DNA of 64,000 nt from CAINDI01 sp037127585 (GCA_037127585.1 JBAXYB010000001.1:24066-88065), one strand, 5' to 3'. Numbered from the stretch's first letter, positions 1 through 9,435 are shown. Translations and numbers: made by a program. The notes: a model not told the origin generated them from the sequence alone.

Positions 1-1
1 G

Positions 2-172
2 ATCAGCGTCGGTGGGGCGAATGGCAGTTACACAAACGCCTTCGTCAGTGCCGGAGTGACGAATATCCTGACTGGCGGGACCGGTTTGGGTGTCATCACG
101 AACATGCTGGATGTCGGCGGGGCGACGAATAAACCGTCCCGGTTCTATCGCGTCCGCGTGGTGACGCCCTAA
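2..172 (+). CDS. C-terminal end of a secreted protein (5' end outside window)
   Basis: The frame is open from the window edge to a TAA at 170-172 and gives 56 residues rich in Gly, Asn and Thr, ending in FYRVRVVTP. Endings of this type (RFYRVR plus a few residues) are common in large secreted Verrucomicrobiota proteins with beta-sandwich or beta-helical repeats. No catalytic motif lies in the visible part, so the function is unknown. The body of the gene is upstream of the window. Confidence 0.5.
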   Translation: MSVGGANGSYTNAFVSAGVTNILTGGTGLGVITNMLDVGGATNKPSRFYRVRVVTP

Positions 173-174
173 TC

Positions 175-270
175 ATGGGAGAAATTCTCGACGCGCTAGC
201 GAAGGCGGACCCCAAGATGCCGGTGATCCTCTGCCACATCACGCCGCGGTCAATGTTTTCGGCACGCTGA
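175..270 (+). pseudogene. Short fragment resembling an SGNH/GDSL hydrolase segment
   Basis: An ATG three bases after the preceding stop opens a 31-residue frame. Its first part (EILDALAKADPKMPVILCHI) reads like the internal segment of SGNH/GDSL-type hydrolases where a conserved strand (MPVILC) follows a helix. Similarity stops near base 246, and the remaining codons lie out of frame over the next gene fragment. It has neither the GDS nucleophile block nor the C-terminal DxxH block, so it cannot be a functional enzyme. It is probably a deletion scar. The family call is tentative. Confidence 0.3.
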
Positions 271-527
271 ACGTTGACGGGGCAACCTTGGCGTTCAACG
301 ATCTCTCCGGCGGCAACCTCACGAACAGTGTGTATGTCTCCGGCCAGTATGCCGGGACCTTGGGCGGGCAGTTCGCAGTGACGAACGGCCTCCCTGCCAA
401 CTACGCGTTCAACAGTGTCTACAACGACAACGAACTGGCGCTGGAACTGATTCCAGAACCTTCGGCGTTGGTGTTGGCCGCGGTCGGACTGTTCGGTGTG
501 GCACTGCTGCGGCGTCGCCGACGGTAA
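243..527 (+). pseudogene. 3' fragment of a PEP-CTERM surface protein gene
   Basis: This frame ends in a canonical PEP-CTERM sorting tail: the motif PEP at about 456-464, a hydrophobic helix (ALVLAAVGLFGVALL) and a terminal run of five to six arginines. The preceding 60 residues (FGTLNVDGATLAFNDLSGG and onward) look like the end of a secreted beta-rich domain. There is no start codon, ribosome site or signal peptide in frame; the sequence joins directly to the hydrolase-like fragment before it. It is best read as the 3' remnant of a longer gene. PEP-CTERM proteins are exported and processed by an exosortase, and none is encoded in this window. Confidence 0.6.
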
Positions 528-629
528 GCGCGCGGTGAGAGATTGGCCGCGCACCCTCGGCCTTCACCAGTCGTGTCCGGTCGGAAACAGGGGTGTAAAG
601 ACTCGGGAGCCCCCCACAACTTTGCTTCA

Positions 630-641
630 TTAAACATTTGC
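630..641. promoter_or_regulatory. Possible LacI-type operator upstream of the LacI-family gene
   Basis: TTAAACATTTGC matches 9 of 12 positions of the perfect palindrome TCAAACGTTTGA found at 1936-1947. It lies about 40 bases before the ATG of the LacI-family gene, a usual place for autoregulation. The centre is CA rather than CG, so this is the weakest of the sites recorded. Confidence 0.3.
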
Positions 642-678
642 TTGATTGATATCACTGAGTTAAAACACTGGTGACTTT

Positions 679-1738
679 ATGGCCACCCTGAAGGACATTG
701 CGGGGGAGTTGAACGTTTCCACCGCCTTGGTTTCGAAGGTGCTCAATGACCGGATGGGCAATACCGGTGTCAGCGACCGGACGCGCCGGGCGATCATGGC
801 CAAGGCCCAGGAACTGGATTACCGGCCGCACCCCTTGGCCGTGGCTTTGAAGGCCGGCAAACGCGGCGCCATCGGCGTGTTCCTGCACCCCTTTGGCGAG
901 CCCGGCGCCGGCCTGACGGAAGCGCTGTTGGCGGGGATCGCCGACAGGCTCAATCAGCACGATCAGCGGATGTGGCTGACCTTCTATCAAACCGACCGCC
1001 AGTTTCTCCACTTCTGCTCGCACACCGTGGGGCACTATGTCGATGGCTTGCTCGTGGCGGGCCCTGTCGCACCACACCCTTGCCGACCCGATTCGCCGCA
1101 TCCAGAAGAGCGAGGTGCCGGTCGTCTCGGTCGTTTCCGGTCTGCTCAGCCAGCACATTCCAAACGTTTTCAGCGATGATCGACAGCAGACGTACCTGTC
1201 AACCAGTCACCTGATCGCCTGCGGTTGCCGGCGCATTGCCCATATCCTTCCCACCCAGAACGAGTACGTGGCGGATCAGCGCTTTGAGGGGTACCGTCTT
1301 GCCCTGCGCGAGCACGGGCTGAAGTTCGATCAGGCTCTGGTGCATCAGACGAGTGGATTTCACCGTCAAAGCGGCCTGGACGCGGTGTGTAGCTGGATCC
1401 AACAAGGAGTCATGTTCGATGGTGTGGTGGCGCAGTCGGACCATCAGGCACTGGGCGTCCTCCAGGAATTGTTGCACCGCGACATCAAAGTCCCGGACGC
1501 CGTGCGCGTGATCGGCGTGGACGATTCGCCGTTGTGCGATGCCAGTCCGGTGCCGCTGAGTTCGGTGTCCCAGGAAATGACGGAGGTGGGCCGGCGAGCC
1601 GTGGATTTGTTGATGAAACAGATCGCCGGCGAGCCGGTCAAATCAGTTGTGGTGCCCCCGCGGTTGCATATTCGCACCTCCACGGGAGCCGAGCAGCCGG
1701 TTAGACAACTCAGCACGGCTGTCGTGGCGGCTCAGTGA
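679..1738 (+). pseudogene. LacI-family transcriptional regulator, frameshifted
   Basis: The first frame (679 to about 1065) encodes an N-terminal LacI-type helix-turn-helix (TLKDIAGELNVSTALVSKVL, residues 3-22), the hinge helix region and the start of the periplasmic-binding-protein-like effector domain. From about 1065 the homologous sequence continues in the next frame (SHHTLADPIRRIQKSEVPVV onward) through the typical VIGVDDSPLC and LSSVSQEMTEVGRRAVDLLM segments to TGA at 1738. One extra base in the GGGCCC run near 1062-1068 explains the shift. Repaired, the protein would be about 350 residues, normal for the family. These regulators bind DNA as dimers and respond to a sugar. The palindrome at 1936-1947 is an obvious candidate target. 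A sequencing error would restore the gene. Confidence 0.8.
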
Positions 1739-2066
1739 GCCGCACGCTGCTTTTCATGCTCCGCCATACCATTCCGTTGTGCGGTACCCACCTCCCGCTT
1801 TCAGTCGTAGCTGCAAGTGATAATCCAACAGAGCGTTAAAGTTGGTCGTAAGAAATCTTGGACGCCTCGTTTATTTTCCCATTTTTTATCTTTTCTTGTT
1901 GACGCGAGTCGGTCCAAGTCGTATTTTACTATTGTTCAAACGTTTGATACTCCGAATTGATCGGAGATCGTGGTGAGGTTGAACAGCCTGAAGCAAAAGG
2001 AACATGGCGAGTGCGAAGCAAGACGATGTATCGCGCGAGAAAGATTCTAACTGGAGAGGTTCTATC
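1739..2066 (+). promoter_or_regulatory. Promoter region of the large surface-protein gene with a perfect LacI-type palindrome
   Basis: This 328-base gap holds no gene. A sigma70-like promoter is visible: -35 TTGACG at 1899-1904, a 17-base spacer, and -10 TATTTT at 1922-1927. Directly downstream, at 1936-1947, lies the perfect 12-bp palindrome TCAAACGTTTGA with a central CG, the layout typical of LacI-family operators. It would cover the expected transcription start, so a bound repressor should block initiation. The next gene has its ribosome site GGAGAGG at 2053-2059. Confidence 0.6.
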
Positions 2067-5000
2067 ATGAACATGGCAATGCCGTTTTCTCGAGTTTTGA
2101 AACTCCTGACAGGGTTCAACGTTCTGGCCGCGCTCCTCCTCGCGCCGCCGGCGAATGTCTTCGCCGCCGACTCCATTTGGACCAACACGACAGCCGGCGG
2201 CAACTTTGGCGACACGACCGCGATTTGGAGCAACGGCGTCCCGGGCGTCAATGACAACGCCATCTTCACCAACAATTTCGCCTACTCGGTCACCAACGTC
2301 GCCGGCGCAAGTTTCCTCAACGCCAACGCTTCCTTCAACGGCACCAGCGGCATCGTGACCGGCAAGTTCGGCACGGGAACATGGACGCTGACCAATAGTT
2401 TCATCGTCGGCCAAAACGCGGGCAACACTGCCACGGTCGTCTGGGTCAACGGCACGTTGGCGGTGACCAATGGCGGTACCGCACAACTGATCGTCGGCGG
2501 AATTGGAAGCACCGGCTCCTCGTTTAATCTCTACGGCGGCACCGCCATCGTCAATAAGGTCACGATCAACAGCGGCGCCACGCTCAACTTCAACGGCGGC
2601 ACGCTCGGCGTCGGGGCCGGCGGCACCACCGTTTCCGGGACGGGCGCTGTCAGGATCGCCGCCAGTCAGACCGCGTTTGTGGACACGATGGGCAACAACG
2701 CCACCATCAACAGCGTCATCCAAGGCAGCAACGGCGGCCTGACCAAGTCCGGTACCGGCATGCTCGTGCTCGGGACCAACAACACTTTCACCGGCAACCT
2801 CACCGTCAATGCCGGCACGGTCATGGTCATGGCCACCAACACGCCGTTGGCGAACCAGACTGTGAACCTCACCGGTGGTAGCAAATTCACATTCGGCCAA
2901 GTGACCACGAATTTTACGACGAGCTTTACATCAAGCACGACGTGGGTAGATCCGGCGGGTGTCAGCAGCGCGAATCTATTGGTGGTCGGTGGTGGTGGCG
3001 GCGGTGGTGGGAATCGCGGTGGCGGTGGTGGCGGTGGTGGCGTCACCAACCTCACCGTATCGTTAACCCCCGGCAACACCTACACCATTACCGTTGGCAC
3101 GGGTGGCGGAGGGGGCAGTGCTAACGTGGCGGGAACAAAAGGTGGAAACTCGGCTTTCTCCAATGCCGTATTGACAGCACTGGGCGGTGGTGGCGGTGGC
3201 AGTTTCGGTGCCGCTGCGACCTCTGGCGGTTCGGGTGGCGGTGGCGATAACAATTCGGCTCACTTTGCCGGCGGCACTGGAACCCCAGGACAGGGGAATG
3301 CCGGCGGGACTGGGGTTGCTAATGATTCTGCCGGCGGCGGCGGCGCCGGTGGGGTGGGGTCGAATGGACAAACCGGTGTTAAAGGTGGGAATGGCGGCAT
3401 CGGATTGTATTTTGCGGCTTTTTCAAGTTATGGCGCCTCGGGCTATTTCGGCGGTGGTGGTGGTGGCGGCTCCGGCAGTAGCGGGAATGGCGGCGGCGGC
3501 GTCGCCGGAACCGGCGGGTTGGGCGGTGGCGCCAATGGAACCACCGGGGATAACAACGCAGCCCCGACCGCGGCTCAGGCGAATACCGGCGGTGGCGGCG
3601 GCGGAGAAACAGGGGGTGGCAGCGGAACTGGCAGCGCCGGTGGGTCCGGCATCGTCCTCGTGCAGTGGGTGGGGCAGACGACTGCGAACTATCTACTCAC
3701 CAACGTCAATTTCTCGCTCCTGACCGGGGCGATCTTGGATTTCAGCGGGAACAACGTCAGCATCGCCTCGCTGGCGGGCGGCGACGCGAGTGGCATCGTC
3801 ACCAACAGCTCCAGCACGCTGGCTTCGATCTTCACCATCACCAACGCGACGGGCAGCGCCACCTATGACGGCCAGATCACGGGCGGTGGGGCGATCAGCC
3901 TCGTCAAGGCCGGCGGCGGCACTGAGATTCTGACCGGCTCCAACACCTTCTCTGGCACCGTGACCGTCAACGGCGGGACGTTGATGCTGGGCAGTCTCTA
4001 CTCCCTCGGCGTCAGCAACTCCGTCACCGTCAGCACCGGCGGCAGCATCGTTGCCACCAACGCCGGCACCTCCTACATTGTCGGCAACGGCGGGAGCAAC
4101 GTGACGGTGCTGATCAGCGGCAGCGGCTCGCTCTGGACCAATGCCGGCGCCTTTGTAATCGGCAGTGGCGCGGCGACCGGCAACGTCGTCACCGTCAACG
4201 CCGGCACGCTGGCGGCGGGGGCCTTGATGATCGGCACCAACGGTGCGATGCGCAACAGCCTGCTGATCACCAACGGCGGCCAAGTCGTCGGCACGGTGGC
4301 CAGCACGCTCGGGTTTACGGCCAACAGCAACACGATCACGGTCGCCGGCAACGGGGCCCTCTGGAATTCCAGCGCGGCCGGGATCACGGTGGGCACCGGC
4401 GGTTCGACCGGCAACGTGCTAAACGTCAACAGCGGCGGCAGCGTCATCGCCAATGGCCTGACCATCAATGCCGGCGCCACCGATTGGAGCAATTTTGTCA
4501 ATGTCGCCGCGGGCAGCCTGTTTGTTACTAACGCTGCCGGGTCGGCCTCGTTGATCGTCGGTGGGAACGGACTGGTGTTGGCCAACAACGGTCTGGTGGT
4601 GGTCTCGAGCAATCTGGTGATCGGCGCCACTGGACTCGGCACCTTTACCACCAGCGGCGGATCGATCGCGGGCGTGGCCGGCCAGAACCTGAGCGTGATT
4701 CTCGGCCAGACCACCACCGGCACCGGGGTGTTCACCGTCGCCAGCGGCAGCACCTACATCACCAACGGCGGCAACGCCAAGTTGATCATCGGCCAGAGCG
4801 GGCGGGGCACGCTGACGTTGAACGGCGGCAACCTGATTGTGGACCAGTTGTTCATGACCAACAACACGGCCACGACGACCAACTCATTCCTCACCAGCAC
4901 TAGCAGCGCCAACGTCACCATCCAGAACGGCTCGAGGTTCAACGTGAATCTGGCGCAACTGGCGATCAATGGCACGTGGCTGATGGCCGGGGGCCAGAAT

Positions 5001-7337
5001 ACCGTCAGCAACATGGTCGCAGGGGCACAGAACCAGGGCACTGCATTCTACATTGGCGTTGGCGGCACGCTGGCGGTCACCGGTGCGAACACGGTGCTGA
5101 GCTACATCGGGCTTTTGGACAATCAGCCTTATCCCGGGGCTGGCGTCGCCGGGTTATTGGTGGTGAGTAACCAGGCGCGGGCGTTCTTCACCGGGGGGGG
5201 CGGGGCGAATGCTGTTTTCGCCATTGGGCCAAACGCGACGGTCACGGTGAATAATGCCTCCATGACGTTTTCCAATGAGATCGTGGGGGTCGGACACGTT
5301 GCCAATTCCTCTGGTTCGACACCCGACTCTCGTGGCACCCTCATCGTCACCAATCAGGGGTATTTGACTGCGGTGAGTGGGATCGACCTCGGGGGCAACA
5401 GCGGCGGTACTATCATCAGCAATCTGCTGCTTATCGCCGGCGGCGGGGTGGTTAGCAATTATGGCGCCCTCCGTGTCGCCGGACAAAACGCCAACCTCGA
5501 GGGGCTTAACTATGGTAACCACGTGGACATTACTTCGGGCGGCCAGATGATCAACACCAACACGGGCAACAACATTGGATTTGCGAGCTTTTCCGCCGCA
5601 ACCATCAGATCGAACAACTACCTGTGGGTGTCGGGGCAGACCTCGACGGGGACGTTCTACCGCGACCTGACCGTAGGATTCGGCAACGGCTCCCAAGGCA
5701 CGTCGGTGAACAACTATGTGCAGTTGGACACCGGTGGCACGCTGCTGGCCAGCAACCTGACCGTGTCGTCGGGGGCTGGCGCCAGCAACAATTACATCCT
5801 GGTCAACGGCGGCAACCTCTACGTGACCAACGCGGCGGCGGACGGTGGCGTCCTGGTGGTCGGTCAATCCGGCCAAGCTTCGCTGACGATTACCAATGGC
5901 GGCATGGTCAAAGTCGGCAGCCTGATTGTGACCAACTACGGCACCTACGTCAACACGGTCGCGTTCAACGGCGGCACCCTGAGCGCGAAGAACATCACCA
6001 ACAACAATGGCTCGGCGTTCAAGATTGGCAATGGCATCTCAGCGGCGACGCTCAGTGAGCTTGGGGGTCAGAGCTATTTTGCCAATGGGATCAGCGTTGC
6101 CAACAACGGCACCATCACGGGCGGCGGCACCAATTGGCTGGGCAGCACGCTGCAGAACTCCGGGTATATTATTGCCAGTAGTCCGACCGCGGAACTGGCG
6201 TTCACCAACACGGTGGCCGGCATGGCCTTCGGCAATGGCGGCACGCTGATCGCCCAAGCGGGTGCGACGTTGAGTTTCCTCGGCTCACCCGGCAGCAGCG
6301 CGTTGACCAACTACGGCACGATCAACCTGCTCGGCGGCACCGTGCGCGGCACCACGATCACCAATCTGGCGAGCAGCGGCTGGATTACCGGTTACGGCAC
6401 CATCAACAACTCCACCGTTTACAACCAGGGCACAATCCTGTTCAACTCCACCACGCCGTTGGTTTTCGGCGGTGGCCAACTCGTCAACGCCCCCGGCGGC
6501 GTGGTGACGGCCAACGTCGGCCGCATTAGCGTCAGCGGCATCTTCACCAATGCCGGCAAGTTCGTGGCGCTCAACAGCGTCGGCACATTTAACAGTACCG
6601 TGGTCAACAGCGGCACGTGGATCACTGATCCGACGACGCTGGTCTTCAACGGGACATTCAGCAATGGGCCAAACGCCTTGATTCAAATGGCGCTGGGCGA
6701 CGTGTACATTTTCAAGAGCAACTTCCTGAACCAAAGTGTGTCGTCGTTGAATTCGACGACGTACGTTGGTCGTTTTGTATTTGCGGGTGACTCGAACGTG
6801 GTGGGCAAACAGACCATGCAAGTGGCCGGGTTGGCGCTGGGCGGGTATGGCAGCACTTTGAACGTCGTGACCCAGAATGAGTTCTTCACGCACACGGATC
6901 TTTCCACCACCCAGACCGGCAACTTTTCGACCAATCGGTTCGACTACGTCCCAACGGATTCGATTACCGGATTCACAAACAACTGGGCCTTGAGTGGGTT
7001 GGAAGTTGGCAGTCTGTCGATCACGTCGGAACTCTGGTTGGCCGACAGTTTTGCTAGTGGGACGCATACCGCTGGATTGTATGTGTCGGAGTTGACGATC
7101 AATCCCGGGTCACGGTTGGTGATCAGCAACAACGTGCACTTGTACTTTGGGCGGACGAATTCGGTGTACGGGCTGGCGTTCGGCAGTTGGGGTGACAATC
7201 CCACCGCCAATATCTTGTTGTTGAACGGAGCTGGCTATCATCTGTTAGTGATCCCCGAGCCCGGTGTGGTCATGCTGTGGCTGGCCGGGGCGGCCACCCT
7301 CTGGTCCGCGCGCCGGCGACGCTCCAAAATTTCCTAA
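2067..7337 (+). CDS. Giant PEP-CTERM surface protein with autotransporter-type beta-strand repeats and a glycine-rich insert
   Basis: The protein has 1,756 residues. I chose the ATG at 2067 because GGAGAGG sits 7 bases upstream and a clear signal peptide follows (hydrophobic FNVLAALLLAPPANVFA, cleavage before ADS). The body is almost all Gly/Asn/Thr/Val beta-helix repeats, including autotransporter-associated beta-strand repeats near residues 232-260 and 622-645 (NTFTGNLTVNAGT, NTFSGTVTVNGGT). Residues about 291-533 form a very glycine-rich domain (runs such as GGGGGGGG) starting TTWVDPAG and ending IVLVQWVG, as in known glycine-rich repeat domains. The C-terminus carries PEP at about residue 1730, a hydrophobic helix and RRRR, an exosortase sorting tail. 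No beta-barrel translocator is present. A structural or adhesive surface role is inferred. Confidence 0.85.
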   Translation: MNMAMPFSRVLKLLTGFNVLAALLLAPPANVFAADSIWTNTTAGGNFGDTTAIWSNGVPGVNDNAIFTNNFAYSVTNVAGASFLNANASFNGTSGIVTGKFGTGTWTLTNSFIVGQNAGNTATVVWVNGTLAVTNGGTAQLIVGGIGSTGSSFNLYGGTAIVNKVTINSGATLNFNGGTLGVGAGGTTVSGTGAVRIAASQTAFVDTMGNNATINSVIQGSNGGLTKSGTGMLVLGTNNTFTGNLTVNAGTVMVMATNTPLANQTVNLTGGSKFTFGQVTTNFTTSFTSSTTWVDPAGVSSANLLVVGGGGGGGGNRGGGGGGGGVTNLTVSLTPGNTYTITVGTGGGGGSANVAGTKGGNSAFSNAVLTALGGGGGGSFGAAATSGGSGGGGDNNSAHFAGGTGTPGQGNAGGTGVANDSAGGGGAGGVGSNGQTGVKGGNGGIGLYFAAFSSYGASGYFGGGGGGGSGSSGNGGGGVAGTGGLGGGANGTTGDNNAAPTAAQANTGGGGGGETGGGSGTGSAGGSGIVLVQWVGQTTANYLLTNVNFSLLTGAILDFSGNNVSIASLAGGDASGIVTNSSSTLASIFTITNATGSATYDGQITGGGAISLVKAGGGTEILTGSNTFSGTVTVNGGTLMLGSLYSLGVSNSVTVSTGGSIVATNAGTSYIVGNGGSNVTVLISGSGSLWTNAGAFVIGSGAATGNVVTVNAGTLAAGALMIGTNGAMRNSLLITNGGQVVGTVASTLGFTANSNTITVAGNGALWNSSAAGITVGTGGSTGNVLNVNSGGSVIANGLTINAGATDWSNFVNVAAGSLFVTNAAGSASLIVGGNGLVLANNGLVVVSSNLVIGATGLGTFTTSGGSIAGVAGQNLSVILGQTTTGTGVFTVASGSTYITNGGNAKLIIGQSGRGTLTLNGGNLIVDQLFMTNNTATTTNSFLTSTSSANVTIQNGSRFNVNLAQLAINGTWLMAGGQNTVSNMVAGAQNQGTAFYIGVGGTLAVTGANTVLSYIGLLDNQPYPGAGVAGLLVVSNQARAFFTGGGGANAVFAIGPNATVTVNNASMTFSNEIVGVGHVANSSGSTPDSRGTLIVTNQGYLTAVSGIDLGGNSGGTIISNLLLIAGGGVVSNYGALRVAGQNANLEGLNYGNHVDITSGGQMINTNTGNNIGFASFSAATIRSNNYLWVSGQTSTGTFYRDLTVGFGNGSQGTSVNNYVQLDTGGTLLASNLTVSSGAGASNNYILVNGGNLYVTNAAADGGVLVVGQSGQASLTITNGGMVKVGSLIVTNYGTYVNTVAFNGGTLSAKNITNNNGSAFKIGNGISAATLSELGGQSYFANGISVANNGTITGGGTNWLGSTLQNSGYIIASSPTAELAFTNTVAGMAFGNGGTLIAQAGATLSFLGSPGSSALTNYGTINLLGGTVRGTTITNLASSGWITGYGTINNSTVYNQGTILFNSTTPLVFGGGQLVNAPGGVVTANVGRISVSGIFTNAGKFVALNSVGTFNSTVVNSGTWITDPTTLVFNGTFSNGPNALIQMALGDVYIFKSNFLNQSVSSLNSTTYVGRFVFAGDSNVVGKQTMQVAGLALGGYGSTLNVVTQNEFFTHTDLSTTQTGNFSTNRFDYVPTDSITGFTNNWALSGLEVGSLSITSELWLADSFASGTHTAGLYVSELTINPGSRLVISNNVHLYFGRTNSVYGLAFGSWGDNPTANILLLNGAGYHLLVIPEPGVVMLWLAGAATLWSARRRRSKIS

Positions 7338-7849
7338 TCAATCTACACGGCCGTGCCAGAACCTCACCGTGCAAAGGCGACCCTCACCTGTCAAATTTGC
7401 CACACTTACTGGCGCGGCTGTTGTTTTCTTTTGAGACCATTTGCGAGTGCGGAAACACGCCTGGCAATTCGTTGATTGGTGATGCTCGCTAACTGTGCAC
7501 GGACCCTTGCGTGAGGGCGATGTCGGATGACGGGGGGGATGTGATCACTCACAGTACGCAGCTCAGCGCGCAAGGCTTGGTGCGCCGCTTGTCTAGCGTG
7601 GTCCAAACGGACCGGATATAGTCGGCATGTGCCAACCGTTCATCGCGAAGCTGGATTTGTGTTCTACTTCTACTCGGAAGAAGGGACGGAGCCACCGCCT
7701 GTGCATGTGGACAAAGGCGACGGACAACTACGTTATGGCTGCGACCGATCCGGTTGGCTTGGACTGAGGGCATGAAGGCCACTGATGTCCGGCACGCCTT
7801 GAGGATTGCGGAACAGCAACCGACAAAATGACCGCACACCCGTCGATGT
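7338..7849. other. 512-base stretch with no recognisable gene
   Basis: Short frames occur on both strands, but none shows a ribosome site, a family motif or codon use like the neighbours. No terminator hairpin with a T-run was found after the surface-protein gene. The stretch ends at the broken AraC and ATPase fragments and may be degenerate sequence. Confidence 0.4.
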
Positions 7850-8107
7850 TCACGCCAACTCTCGCTGTTGTTGCCGGTAGGCTTGTGGGGTCGAGCCAAA
7901 TTGGTGGCGGAACAGCCGGTAGAAGTGGCTGAGGTTGGTCAGCCCACAATCGAGCGCGATGTCCATGATTTTGGCATCGCTCAACGCCAGTTGCCGGGCG
8001 GCGTATTGCAGGCGCACGCGGTTGACGAGATCGGAGGGCGTTTCGTGAAGGAGATCGCGGGTGACACGGGCGACGTGTTCGGCGCTACGACCAGCCAACT
8101 TGGCAAA
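7850..8107 (-). pseudogene. C-terminal DNA-binding domain of an AraC-family regulator, truncated
   Basis: Reading leftward from about 8107, the translation gives the two helix-turn-helix units of AraC/XylS regulators: FAKLAGRSAEHVARVTRDLL, then ARQLALSDAKIMDIALDCGL, and the closing signature FYRLFRHQFGSTPQAYRQQQ. The N-terminal effector domain is missing. Upstream of about 8107 the DNA turns into a P-type ATPase fragment on the other strand, so the gene was cut by rearrangement. About 85 residues remain out of the 250-300 usual for the family. Without its own start it is unlikely to be expressed as a regulator. Confidence 0.7.
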
Positions 8108-8121
8108 CGCCGGCGGAAAAA

Positions 8122-8343
8122 TCGGCCCACGCGATCGTGCCGGGTGACATTCTGCTGTTGCAACCCGGTGCCAAGATCGCCGCCGACGCACGGATCATCG
8201 AGGCGGTCAATCTACAGATCGAGGAAGCGGCGTTGACCGGCAAATCGCTGCCGGTCGAGAAGCAGACGGCGGTGTTGCCGGGCGCGTACCTCGCCCTCGG
8301 TGACCAGACCAACACGGCCTACGCCGGCACTGCGGCGACTTAT
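8122..8343 (+). pseudogene. Fragment of a P-type cation-transporting ATPase (actuator domain)
   Basis: About 73 residues match the actuator (A) domain of cation P-type ATPases: IVPGDILLLQPGAKIAADAR, then EEAALTGKSLPVEK, which contains the TGES-like dephosphorylation loop (here TGKS), then DQTNTAYAGT. The phosphorylation motif DKTGT, the ATP-binding domain and all transport helices are absent. The similarity ends about where the next gene begins on the other strand. A glutamate is normal in the TGES loop; here a lysine replaces it, as in some calcium-ATPase-like members. This is a relic with no function of its own. Confidence 0.75.
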
Positions 8344-8372
8344 TCTCCTGATACAATGTTATTGCAAATTCG

Positions 8373-9167
8373 TCATGGTGACGAAGGAAGTGTGCTTGCA
8401 TTCGTGGCCGTGACGACCCTGAAAGAACGGTCAAACCATTCGCGCGGTGTCGTGGCTTTTGCTGGCGTGGTCAGTGGGGCCAGGCAGGGTTCAATCGTCA
8501 CTTGCACCACGTCCTGCTTGATCAGCAGTCGCCGCGGGCCCGCCGGGCTCATCACCGGGTCGTAGCCGACGATGATTTTCGGTCGCGGTTCGGGCAACTC
8601 CTGAATCTGCTCCGCCGTCAATGGGGGCATTCCAGCAAACGACACGACCGCATCCACGGAGAGGTGTTTATGCAAGAGCCGATGGAATTGATCCACGTCC
8701 AAGCCCCTCACGATCATTGGTGAAGCGGGGTCGAAAGGGATCGTTTCTTGGCCCAGTAGACTGATCCGTGAGCGCTGTCGGAGGGTCTCCTGAAAACTTG
8801 CAACCATCTTCTCGATGAATGGATTCTTCGTGCGGCTTGTGTCCAATGTCCAGATGACCACCTGCCCTCGCCCTTGCAACAAGCGGACAGTTTCCTCCGC
8901 CACGACTTCACCAATGCCAACAAATGGCGCGAAATTGATCTTCGGCTGGATCCTGACGACCCGGGGACAAAATGACAGTAAGGATCCACCAATGACCAGT
9001 AGGGAGGCGATGACGATGATCCGTTTGCGTGTTTCGCCTTCCTTGAAGTGTACCACCCGACCCAGCAACCGACAGACTGGTCCCAGACCAATCCAAACGA
9101 CCGCCCACAACATCGCCAGTACCGCGCAGATAAACTGCCAGATGGCGATCAAAATGAATTTAAGCAT
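8373..9167 (-). CDS. Membrane-anchored protein of unknown function
   Basis: The protein has 264 residues. Two hydrophobic segments lie near the N-terminus (residues about 3-30 and 49-68), with a charged stretch between them (KEGETRKR). The remaining 195 residues form a soluble domain, probably outside the membrane if both segments span it. That domain contains VVIWTLDTSRTKNPFIEKM and PKIIVGYDPVMSPAG, which I do not recognise. The start is supported by GGTGG about 10 bases upstream. It has no obvious operon partner: a P-type ATPase relic lies downstream and a broken GH3 gene diverges upstream. It could be a sensor or a cell-envelope protein, but no function is assigned. Confidence 0.55.
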   Translation of the reverse strand: MLKFILIAIWQFICAVLAMLWAVVWIGLGPVCRLLGRVVHFKEGETRKRIIVIASLLVIGGSLLSFCPRVVRIQPKINFAPFVGIGEVVAEETVRLLQGRGQVVIWTLDTSRTKNPFIEKMVASFQETLRQRSRISLLGQETIPFDPASPMIVRGLDVDQFHRLLHKHLSVDAVVSFAGMPPLTAEQIQELPEPRPKIIVGYDPVMSPAGPRRLLIKQDVVQVTIEPCLAPLTTPAKATTPREWFDRSFRVVTATNASTLPSSP

Positions 9168-9318
9168 TATGATCCACCGCCTGCTGTTTCACAGCTTCCA
9201 ACCCGGCTCCACCGGTAAGCCAATCGGCCAAGTTGTGCGGTGAAACCATCGTGCGACTGCGCACTTTACGTTTGCGGGTCACGGCTTTTTTTCTCATAGT
9301 CCCACAAGTAATACAAGA

Positions 9319-9330
9319 TTAAACGATTGA
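9319..9330. promoter_or_regulatory. Possible LacI-type operator upstream of the GH3 remnant
   Basis: TTAAACGATTGA matches 10 of 12 positions of the perfect palindrome at 1936-1947, including the central CG. It lies about 105 bases before the start of the GH3-family remnant, in the 268-base gap between two divergent genes. Near-identical sequences occur at 26818-26829 and 23676-23687. Confidence 0.4.
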
Positions 9331-9435
9331 CATAATACAGCACTCATCCAAGAATCTGTCCAATTGATGATGGGTGCAGGTCAAAGAAACGATGACATTG
9401 AAAACCGATTCCCGACCTGATGGAGGTTGTGTGCC

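Noticed and set aside
2980..3640. CRISPR array or tandem DNA repeat unit
   Set aside because: The repetition is GGT/GGC codon use of a glycine-rich protein domain; there are no equal repeats with unique spacers.
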